From Nocardioides sp. (lineage in GTDB: Bacteria; Actinomycetota; Actinomycetes; Propionibacteriales; Nocardioidaceae), in contig DOWL01000041.1 of assembly GCA_003519585.1 (NCBI GenBank), positions 11,881 through 17,117 on the forward strand: a stretch of 5,237 bases of DNA, written 5' to 3'. Position numbers and translations under genes: made by a program. Shown here in pieces: positions 1-4,811 of the stretch. The notes under the pieces were generated by a model. It was not told the DNA's origin and did no database searches. It saw only the letters and a list, made by a program, of their open reading frames with translations. Positions within the stretch are counted from its first letter, which is position 1. Every line of letters begins with the position of its first letter.

Positions 1-28
1 GCAGGCTCGTCCCATGACCATTTCTCGG
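1..28 (+). repeat. 28-bp direct repeat, left copy, upstream of the first Uma2 gene
   Basis: These 28 bases recur exactly at 626-653, just upstream of the second Uma2 gene, giving a period of 625 bp. The repeat begins GCAGGCTCG and ends CCATTTCTCGG. It may extend left of the window, which cannot be seen. It most simply marks the 5' end of a tandem duplication unit holding leader plus gene. Identity stops exactly where the second copy continues into its Shine-Dalgarno sequence. Confidence 0.9.
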
Positions 29-29
29 A

Positions 30-576
30 ATGTGGCTTGAAGTGACGGGCGGCGCATTCACGCGAGCCGACTGGGAGGCAACGCCCGATGACGGGCGCCG
101 CTACGAGTTGCTCGACGGAGCGATCATCGTGACGCCAGCTCCAGGCAAGCCCCACCAACGGATGGCACTACGGCTCGGTCTGCTGCTCGACGATGCCGCG
201 CCCGACTCGGTCGAAGTCTTCCCGCTGCCGATCAAACCTGGTGCTGTGGACCGGGGACATCCTCGAGCCTGACATGACCGTCCTCTCACGCGACGATCCC
301 GATGCGACCTACGTGACCGAAATCCCTCGCCTCGTGGTGGAGATCCTCTCGCCGAGCTCCCGCCGCCGCGACGTCGGCGACAAGCGCACGGCCTACCGCG
401 ACGCCGGCGTCCCGTCGTATTGGGTGATCGACCCGATCAACCCCCGACTCCGGGTCTGGCGGCTCGAAGACGGCGAGTACGTCGAGATCGCCGACATCAG
501 CGGCGACGAGGAGTGGACCGCCACCGAACCGTTCGAAGTGACCATCCGGCCAGCCGATCTCACCCGCAGACCCTGA
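30..576 (+). pseudogene. Uma2 family (DUF820) PD-(D/E)XK nuclease-like gene, copy 1, frameshifted
   Basis: The family is predicted to be nuclease-like (PF05685) and its cellular role is poorly known. The N-terminal part reads in the frame of the ATG at 30 and has family hallmarks: FTRADW, YELLDGAIIV, then TPAPGKPHQR. The C-terminal part reads in the +1 frame from about 240 to the TGA at 574-576 and has GDILEPD, VVEILSPSSRRRDVGDK, then GVPSYWVIDP. The EPD, the Glu of VVEILSP and the Lys of GDK are the likely nuclease-core residues, by family knowledge. Removing one base near 231-243 (around ATCAAACCTGG) restores about 181 residues, the usual family length, and aligns without gaps to copy 2 there. 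No Shine-Dalgarno precedes the ATG: the segment that carries it in copy 2 (about 21 bp) is missing. The only earlier in-frame triplets reach a TGA at 15. Probably a dead gene. A sequencing error could explain the frameshift but not the missing ribosome-binding site. Confidence 0.85.
497..542 (+). repeat. 46-bp exact repeat inside Uma2 copy 1, matching copy 2
   Basis: These 46 bases are identical to 1150-1195. They form the longest exact part of a roughly 155-bp stretch (about 388-542 against 1041-1195) with only about 7 differences by eye. It encodes the segment SGDEEWTATEPFEV. Much higher identity here than in the 5' halves of the two genes suggests recent recombination between the copies. 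Confidence 0.9.
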
Positions 577-625
577 CCGGCGCCGGAGCCTGTGGATGAG
601 CCCGGACGCTCGCGACGGATTTCGA

Positions 626-653
626 GCAGGCTCGTCCCATGACCATTTCTCGG
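626..653 (+). repeat. 28-bp direct repeat, right copy, leader of the second Uma2 gene
   Basis: Exact copy of bases 1-28. Here it runs straight into the Shine-Dalgarno of the second Uma2 gene, so it is the untranslated leader or promoter-proximal region of the duplicated unit. I see no inverted-repeat operator inside it and no clear -10/-35 pair. Confidence 0.9.
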
Positions 654-657
654 GAGG
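652..657 (+). promoter_or_regulatory. Shine-Dalgarno of Uma2 copy 2
   Basis: GGGAGG lies 9 nt upstream of the ATG at 667 and decides that start over the second in-frame ATG at 676. Copy 1 lacks the equivalent of 654-674, so it has no such site. Confidence 0.75.
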
Positions 658-666
658 TGAGGCACC

Positions 667-1223
667 ATGGCAGTCATGACAGCGTTGGAGGCCGGTGGTC
701 GATTCACGTCGGCCGACTTCGACATGCTTCCGGACGATGCCGATGACGGCTTGCGCTATGAGCTCTTGGACGGAGCCATCGTCGTGAGCCCTTCGCCCGG
801 TAGACCACATCATGGTCGGCACAGGAACTATTCGTTCGGCTGCGGGCCGCCACGCCCGAGCACCTGGATGTCTACATCGCTCCACTCGACGTGGAGTTCG
901 AGACCGGAGACATCCTCGAGCCCGACCTCCTCGTGATCACCGATCGCGACCCGCATGGCAAGCGGGTCACCGAGGTGCCGCTCCTCGCGGTCGAGGTGTT
1001 GTCCCCGAGCTCTCGCCGCCGCGATGTCGGCGACAAGCTCACCGCCTACCGCGACGCCGGCGTCCCGTCGTACTGGGTGATCGACCCGATCAACCCCCGC
1101 CTCCGGGCCTGGCGGCTCGAGGACGGGGAGTACGTCGAGATCGCCGACGTCAGCGGCGACGAGGAGTGGACCGCCACCGAACCGTTCGAAGTGACGGTTC
1201 GGCCGGCGGACCTGACTCGCTAG
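667..1223 (+). pseudogene. Uma2 family (DUF820) PD-(D/E)XK nuclease-like gene, copy 2, frameshifted
   Basis: Paralogue of the gene just upstream. The ATG at 667 has a good ribosome-binding site. The first frame gives FTSADFDMLPDD, YELLDGAIVVSPSPGRPHH and then loses all family resemblance after about 813. The frame one base back picks up at once with SAQELFVRLRAATPEHLDVY, APLDVEFETGDILEPD, AVEVLSPSSRRRDVGDK and GVPSYWVIDP, ending at the TAG at 1221-1223. Adding one base near 811-818 (the CATCATGG run) rejoins the frames into about 185 residues, normal for the family. In the second frame a TAG at 801-803 and the lack of a placed start show it cannot be a complete separate gene, although a GTG at 891 could begin a short C-terminal fragment of 110 residues. 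The deleted base is at a different place from the inserted base in copy 1, so the two lesions are independent. A sequencing or assembly error is the main alternative. Confidence 0.85.
1150..1195 (+). repeat. 46-bp exact repeat inside Uma2 copy 2, matching copy 1
   Basis: Partner of the identical block at 497-542. It ends at the mismatch 543/1196. The offset between copies here is 653 bp, compared with 625 bp in the leaders. The difference is fully explained by the 21-bp loss before the start of copy 1, three extra codons in copy 2, and the two single-base frameshifts. Confidence 0.9.
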
Positions 1224-1228
1224 TCCAC

Positions 1229-1247
1229 CCTCGTGAGTTTCACGAGG
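1229..1247 (+). terminator. Hairpin after Uma2 copy 2, candidate terminator
   Basis: A perfect 8-bp stem, CCTCGTGA pairing with TCACGAGG around a GTT loop, starts 5 nt after the TAG of Uma2 copy 2. No T-tract follows, which is common for actinobacterial terminators but lowers certainty. The following bases (CGCGCTCGCTCCGCTC) are repeat-like in composition, so this may instead be part of a dispersed palindromic repeat. No equivalent hairpin follows copy 1. Confidence 0.5.
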
Positions 1248-1324
1248 CGCGCTCGCTCCGCTCCCGAACGCCCCAGAACCGGCTGGCTCGCAAGACATCG
1301 TCGTAGACGCTGGCGCGGCCATGC

Positions 1325-1342
1325 GGCGTGCGCAGACACGCC
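1325..1342 (-). terminator. Hairpin after cbs, candidate terminator
   Basis: On the minus strand, GGCGTG and CACGCC form a perfect 6-bp stem with a 6-nt loop, beginning 9 nt past the cbs stop codon (1352-1354). No U-tract follows. Position and symmetry fit an intrinsic terminator that would keep cbs transcription out of the convergent Uma2 region. Confidence 0.4.
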
Positions 1343-1351
1343 TCTAGCTCG

Positions 1352-2746
1352 CTACCTCGCCAGGAAGGTGAGCAGGTCCTGCCGGGTCAGCACGCCGACC
1401 GGCTTGCCGTCCTCGTGGACCAGCACGGCGTCGGCGTGCTCGAGCAGCACGACCGCGTCGCGGGCGTCCTCGGTCGAGCCGATGGTCGGCAGCGGTGCGC
1501 TCATGTGGTCCTCGACCTGGTCGGTCAGCTTCGCGGAGCCGGCGAACAAGGCGTCGAGCAGCACCCGATCGGAGACCGAGCCGGCCACTTCCGCGGCCAC
1601 GATCGGCGGCTCGGCGCGCACCACGGGCATCTGGGAGACGGCGTACTCCCGCAAGATCGCGACCGCCTCCGCGATGGTCTCGCCGGGGTGGGTGTGTACC
1701 AGGTCGGGGAGCCGACCGTCCTTGCCCCGCAGCACCTCCCCGACGGTCTGGGTCTGGTCGCGGGTGGCCTCGGTCGGGAAGCCGTACTGTGCCAGCCACT
1801 CGTCGTTGAAGACCTTGGTGAGGTAGCCACGGCCGCTGTCTGGCAGCAGCACCACGATCACCGCATCGCGCTGTCCGGCGGCCGCCAGCTCCTGCGCCAA
1901 CTGCCGGGCGGCGTACGCCGCCATGCCGGACGAGCCGCCGACCAGCATCGCCTCTTCGCGCGCGAGCCGTCGGGTGAAGGCGAACGAGTCGGCGTCGGAG
2001 ACCTCGATGACCCGGTCGGCCACGGTGCGGTCGTAGGTCTCGGGCCAGAAGTCCTCACCGACGCCCTCGACCAGGTAGGGGCGGCCGGTGCCGCCGGAGT
2101 AGACCGAACCCGCGGGGTCGGCCCCGACCACCTGGATCTGGGGGTTCTGCTCCTTGAGGTAGCGCCCGACGCCGGAGATCGTCCCGCCCGTGCCCATTCC
2201 GGTGACGAAGTGCGTGATCCGGCCCTCGGTCTGGGTCCAGATCTCGGGACCGGTGGTCTCGTAGTGCGAGCGCGGGTTGTGCTGGTTGGAGTACTGGTCC
2301 GGCTTCCACGCCCCCGGCTGCGAGGCGAGCCGGTCGGAGACGTTGTAGTACGAGTCGGGGTGCTCGGGGGCTACCGCCGTCGGGCAGACGACCACCTGGG
2401 CGCCGTAGGCCTTGAGCACGTTGCGCTTGTCCTCACTCACCTTGTCGGGGCAGACGAAGACGCACTTGTAGCCCTTGCGCTGGGCCACCATCGCCAGCCC
2501 GACTCCGGTGTTGCCGGAGGTCGGCTCGACGATCGTGCCACCGGGCTGCAGCGCACCCGAGGCCTCGGCGGCCTCGATCATCCGGGTGGCGATCCGGTCT
2601 TTCACCGAACCGCCGGGATTGAGGTATTCGACCTTGGCCAGCACGAGGGGTCCGTCCTCGCCGTTCTGGGGCAGGTCGAGCGTCTGACGCAACCGGACCA
2701 GCGGGGTGTTGCCGATCAGGTCGAGGAGAGTCTCGGAGTAGTCCAC
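1352..2746 (-). CDS. cbs: Cystathionine beta-synthase (PLP-dependent, with C-terminal CBS domain pair)
   Basis: A cytoplasmic enzyme of transsulfuration that condenses serine with homocysteine to give cystathionine; paralogues act as cysteine synthases. At 464 residues it matches, from memory, the length of M. tuberculosis Cbs (Rv1077) and resembles it throughout. Visible motifs: GNTPLVRL at 12-19; NPGGSVKDR at 43-51 with Lys49 as the predicted PLP Schiff-base lysine; EPTSGNTG at 74-81; the phosphate-binding GMGTGGT at 183-189; VEGVGEDFWP at 226-235; GGSSG at 270-274; LLPDSGRGY at 300-308. Two CBS motifs follow, about 335-400 (HTHPGETIAEA, YAVSQMPVV) and 410-464 (GKPVGVLTRQDLL), expected to be regulatory. 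The haem-binding N-terminal extension of animal enzymes is absent. The GTG at 2746 is chosen because AGGA lies 8 nt upstream and conserved sequence starts at once. An ATG at 2812 would add 22 unconserved residues and run into the hydrolase gene. O-acetylserine-dependent cysteine synthase activity is the main alternative, but the CBS pair favours Cbs. Confidence 0.95.
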   Translation of the reverse strand: MDYSETLLDLIGNTPLVRLRQTLDLPQNGEDGPLVLAKVEYLNPGGSVKDRIATRMIEAAEASGALQPGGTIVEPTSGNTGVGLAMVAQRKGYKCVFVCPDKVSEDKRNVLKAYGAQVVVCPTAVAPEHPDSYYNVSDRLASQPGAWKPDQYSNQHNPRSHYETTGPEIWTQTEGRITHFVTGMGTGGTISGVGRYLKEQNPQIQVVGADPAGSVYSGGTGRPYLVEGVGEDFWPETYDRTVADRVIEVSDADSFAFTRRLAREEAMLVGGSSGMAAYAARQLAQELAAAGQRDAVIVVLLPDSGRGYLTKVFNDEWLAQYGFPTEATRDQTQTVGEVLRGKDGRLPDLVHTHPGETIAEAVAILREYAVSQMPVVRAEPPIVAAEVAGSVSDRVLLDALFAGSAKLTDQVEDHMSAPLPTIGSTEDARDAVVLLEHADAVLVHEDGKPVGVLTRQDLLTFLAR

Positions 2747-2786
2747 CCGACCGATCCTGTCAGCTACCCGTCCGTAGCATGGAGTC
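2747..2786. promoter_or_regulatory. 40-bp divergent promoter region between cbs and the SGNH hydrolase
   Basis: Only 40 bp separate the two divergent GTG starts, so both promoters must lie here and overlap into the opposite gene. On the minus strand AGGA sits 8 nt before the cbs GTG. CAGGAT in the same place could also act as a -10 for a very short or absent leader. No clear TTGACA-like -35, riboswitch or operator palindrome fits in the space. Confidence 0.6.
2775..2780 (+). promoter_or_regulatory. -10 element (TAGCAT) for a probably leaderless hydrolase transcript
   Basis: TAGCAT fits the actinobacterial TANNNT -10 pattern. If its last T is position -7, transcription starts at 2787, which is the G of the GTG start codon. 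A GGAG at 2781-2784 lies only 2 nt from the GTG, too close to be a good Shine-Dalgarno. Leaderless mRNAs are common in actinobacteria, so this is a sequence-based prediction with family precedent. No convincing -35 is visible. Confidence 0.5.
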
Positions 2787-3869
2787 GTGGGGAAAGCCGG
2801 GGCCGCGCGCAAGCTGGCCGCCGCCGCGGCGTACGGCGGGGGCGGCCTTTCCGTGCTCGGCGCCAGCCTCTACGGCGTGCTGAGGCTCGAGGCGCAGGTC
2901 GCCCGGCGCACCATCGGGGAGGCCGGCGACGAGCCGCCACCCGATGCGACCGGCTGGTACGGCCGCGAACGCCCTGGCCCCGCCATCAAGATCGCACTGC
3001 TCGGCGACTCGAGTGCGGCCGGGTACGGCGTCGACCGGGTCGAGGAGACCCCCGGCGCCCTCCTCGCCAGCTGGACCGCGGAGCGCGCGGACCGACGCGT
3101 CTACCTCCGTGCGTTCGCGCGGGTCGGTGCCCGGTCGGCCGACCTCGCCGGACAGCTGGATCGTGCGCTCCCGATCGATCCGGACGTCGCGATCATCCTG
3201 ATCGGCGCCAACGACGTCACCCACCGGGTCACTCCGGCCGCCTCGGTCGGTCACCTGGCGGAGGCGGTGCGCCGGCTCCGTGAGACCGACGTGGCCGTGC
3301 TGGTCGGCACCTGCCCCGACCTGGGCACGGTCAAGCCGATCCCGCCCCCGCTCAAGCAGGTGGCGCGCACCTGGTCGCGCCGAGTCGCGGCGGCCCAGAC
3401 CATCGCCGTGCTCGAGGGAGGCGGCCGGACGGTCTCGCTCGGCTCGGTGCTGGGCCCGGAGTTCGCCGCGGCGCCCGCCCTGCTGTTCGGCCCCGACCAG
3501 TTCCATCCCTCCGCGGCCGGCTATCGCTCGCTGGCCACGGTGCTGCTGCCGTCCCTGCTCGCCTCGCTCGACCTGATCCCCGACGACGAGGCCGAGCCCG
3601 AGGCGGTGCGCGGCGAGGGCGTGCTGCCGATCACCACCGCCGCCCTGCAGGCGGTCAACATCCCGGGCACCGAGCTCGACGGCACCGAGGTCGCCGGCCG
3701 CGCGCGCGGCGTACGCGGCCTCTGGGTCGAGCTCCGGCACCGCCGCCGGCACCCGGCCAGCGCGGGCGAGGCGCCTCACTCGACGGACCAGGACTCGGCG
3801 GAAATGACGACGACCCCGGGACCCGAGGTCCCGAGGTCGCCGGAGTCGAACGTGTCGACCAGTAGCTAG
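2787..3869 (+). CDS. SGNH/GDSL-family hydrolase, membrane-anchored or exported
   Basis: A predicted serine esterase or lipase of the SGNH fold; the substrate cannot be told from sequence. Length 360 residues from the GTG. The N-terminus has basic residues (Lys3, Arg8, Lys9) then a small-residue hydrophobic stretch (about 10-34), reading as a signal anchor or uncleaved signal peptide without a lipobox Cys. Block I is ALLGDSSAAGYG with nucleophile Ser75; block II Gly is likely Gly114 in RVGARS; block III is GAND at 140-143 with Asn142; block V is GPDQFHPSAAGY with Asp237 and His240 completing the triad. All key residues are present. The hydrolase domain ends near 262. The remaining hundred residues include PGTELDGTEV, an Arg-rich patch and a Pro/Ser/Thr-rich tail of unknown role. 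Mycobacteria carry a related exported protein (Rv1075c, from memory) near cbs, which supports this neighbourhood being old. The start is supported by the anchor segment. A GTG at 2850 would remove part of it. Confidence 0.9.
   Translation: MGKAGAARKLAAAAAYGGGGLSVLGASLYGVLRLEAQVARRTIGEAGDEPPPDATGWYGRERPGPAIKIALLGDSSAAGYGVDRVEETPGALLASWTAERADRRVYLRAFARVGARSADLAGQLDRALPIDPDVAIILIGANDVTHRVTPAASVGHLAEAVRRLRETDVAVLVGTCPDLGTVKPIPPPLKQVARTWSRRVAAAQTIAVLEGGGRTVSLGSVLGPEFAAAPALLFGPDQFHPSAAGYRSLATVLLPSLLASLDLIPDDEAEPEAVRGEGVLPITTAALQAVNIPGTELDGTEVAGRARGVRGLWVELRHRRRHPASAGEAPHSTDQDSAEMTTTPGPEVPRSPESNVSTSS
3811..3839. terminator. Long hairpin in the convergent 3' ends of the hydrolase and Bax1 genes
   Basis: A 13-position stem with a single C/A mismatch (3816/3834) and a CGA loop centred on 3825: CGACC pairs with GGTCG outside, CGGGACC with GGTCCCG inside. 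For the minus-strand Bax1-like gene it starts 26 nt past the stop, good spacing for a terminator, and is followed by a weak TCATTTC run in that direction. For the hydrolase it lies inside the last coding stretch, ending 27 nt before the TAG. It is likely a terminator for the minus-strand transcript and perhaps bidirectional. Confidence 0.55.
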
Positions 3870-4705
3870 TTGTCGCTGAAGATCGCGAGCAGCCGCAGCA
3901 GGTTGGTGTAGATCCAGACCAGGCTCACGGTCATCGCGAAGGCCGCGCGCCACGACTCCTGCTCGGGGATCCGGTTGGCGATCCCCTGCTCGACGAAGTC
4001 GAAGTCGAGGATCAGCATGAAGATGCCGAGCACCAGGCCGGCGACGGTGAACAGGACGCCGAGGCCGCCGTTGCCGTAGATGCCGAGGTCGACGCCGAAG
4101 AAGCTGAGGACCAGGGCGAGCAGGCTGATGCCGACCATGCCGAAGACCGCCGCGATGACGCCGCGCCGGAACTTGTCGCCGACCTTGATGTTGAGCACCT
4201 TGTAGGCGGCGAGCGTGCCGGCGAAGGCGCCGAAGGTGCCGATCACTGCACCGGTCACCACGCCGTCGTAGGCGAGGTTGAAGACCTTACTGATCGCACC
4301 GAGGGCCACGCCCTCGAGGGCGGCGAAGGCCAGGACGAGGCCTGGGCTGATGACCCGCTTGAAGGAGTTGACCATCGAGAGCCCGAAGGCGCCGAGCGAG
4401 CCGATGGTGACGGCCGCGAACAGCGGGCCGAGGTCGGCGGGGTCGGAGTCGCTGGTCACCTCGGGAGTGAGGACCCAGGTCGCGATCGCGGCCAGGATCA
4501 CGACACCGAGCGTGATCGCGGTCTTCTGGACCACCGAGTCGATCGTCATCGGGGCCGCGGTGGCGGGCGGCGCGTAGGCGGTGCCACTCGGGGTGCCGAC
4601 GGACCACTGCGACGGGTCGGTCATCGACGCCCCGCCGTAGGGCGGGTTGGCGCCGCCGCGGTTGAACTCCTCCGAACGGCGGAAGATCGGGTTGTTGCTC
4701 TGCAT
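3866..4705 (-). CDS. Bax inhibitor-1/YccA-like seven-helix membrane protein
   Basis: An integral inner-membrane protein of the Bax inhibitor-1 group (actinobacterial YccA-like branch). Characterised relatives conduct calcium in a pH-dependent way or modulate membrane proteases; the role here is unproven. Length 279 residues. A soluble, Gly/Pro/Asn-rich N-terminus (1-57) precedes seven hydrophobic helices at about 62-79, 93-112, 121-142, 149-169, 182-203, 213-233 and 254-275. The signature LDFDFVEQGI with Asp234 and Asp236 ends helix 6, and SWRAAFAMTVSLVWIYTNLLRLL forms helix 7, as usual for the group. The ATG at 4705 is chosen because AAGGAGG lies 5 nt upstream. An in-frame ATG at 4741 would add 12 residues but lacks such a site and overlaps the predicted -10. 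The gene converges on the hydrolase gene: both stops use the same CTAG at 3866-3869. Transcribed separately from the upstream methyltransferase, since a 106-bp gap with its own candidate promoter intervenes. Confidence 0.93.
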   Translation of the reverse strand: MQSNNPIFRRSEEFNRGGANPPYGGASMTDPSQWSVGTPSGTAYAPPATAAPMTIDSVVQKTAITLGVVILAAIATWVLTPEVTSDSDPADLGPLFAAVTIGSLGAFGLSMVNSFKRVISPGLVLAFAALEGVALGAISKVFNLAYDGVVTGAVIGTFGAFAGTLAAYKVLNIKVGDKFRRGVIAAVFGMVGISLLALVLSFFGVDLGIYGNGGLGVLFTVAGLVLGIFMLILDFDFVEQGIANRIPEQESWRAAFAMTVSLVWIYTNLLRLLAIFSDN

Positions 4706-4710
4706 GGTCT

Positions 4711-4717
4711 CCTCCTT
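4711..4717 (-). promoter_or_regulatory. Strong Shine-Dalgarno of the Bax1-like gene
   Basis: On the minus strand AAGGAGG sits 5 nt before the ATG at 4705, the best ribosome-binding site in the window. It fixes the start and rejects the longer reading from 4741. Confidence 0.85.
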
Positions 4718-4739
4718 GGAGGCCTGGGTGAGAGGGTCC

Positions 4740-4745
4740 ATCCTA
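4740..4745 (-). promoter_or_regulatory. -10 element (TAGGAT) for the Bax1-like gene
   Basis: TAGGAT on the minus strand is a near-ideal actinobacterial -10. It predicts a transcript start near 4733 and a 28-nt leader containing the Shine-Dalgarno. The -35 is weak: GCGTTG stands at 17-nt spacing, and a better TTGAAC stands at only 14 nt, which is too short. Confidence 0.5.
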
Positions 4746-4790
4746 CGGACCTACGCCTGGTTCAACGCAGGTCAGCGCGCAGACGTTCCC

Positions 4791-4809
4791 GTCGATCCTG
4801 TGGATCGGC
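4791..4809 (-). terminator. Hairpin after the methyltransferase gene, candidate terminator
   Basis: CGATCC pairs perfectly with GGATCG around a 3-nt loop, extended by a G-C and a T-G pair, starting 2 nt after the methyltransferase stop codon on the minus strand. No U-tract follows. Its position between the methyltransferase stop and the Bax1 promoter fits termination. Confidence 0.45.
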
Positions 4810-4811
4810 TG

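Noticed and set aside
577..586. CCGGCGCCGG palindrome just after Uma2 copy 1
   Set aside because: Ten bases of self-complementary GC sequence with no loop space; expected often by chance at this base composition and not a usable terminator.
639..750. Alternative small frame from the ATG inside the 28-bp repeat (beginning MTISREV)
   Set aside because: Its counterpart at position 14 ends after eight codons, its continuation overlaps the Uma2 start in another frame, and it has no ribosome-binding site or family similarity.
225..820. Programmed ribosomal frameshifting as the way the Uma2 genes are expressed
   Set aside because: The two shifts have opposite signs and occur at different places. 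Neither site shows a slippery heptamer or a clear downstream pseudoknot, so random indels or errors are simpler.
30..1223. Uma2 pair as a toxin-antitoxin or restriction-modification module
   Set aside because: Both genes are paralogues with the same fold, both are frameshifted, and there is no partner gene (methylase or antitoxin) beside them within the window.
286..1322. Minus-strand open frames opposite the two Uma2 genes
   Set aside because: They are similar to each other only because the sense genes are duplicates. No start-site support and no family resemblance.
1328..3283. Long plus-strand open frame (651 codons) antisense to cbs and running into the hydrolase gene
   Set aside because: It mirrors the codon structure of cbs on the other strand. 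High GC content produces such open frames, and its translation (Arg/Gly/Asp/Val-rich) resembles no family.
3694..3720. GGCCGCG/CGCGGCC inverted repeat inside the hydrolase gene
   Set aside because: Low-complexity GC-rich coding sequence (Gly/Arg/Ala codons); the loop is 11 nt and nothing nearby suggests a regulatory role.
2760..3953. Long minus-strand open frame (397 codons) opposite the SGNH hydrolase
   Set aside because: Shadow frame of a clearly assigned gene; Arg-rich low-complexity translation with no motif, overlapping two real genes.
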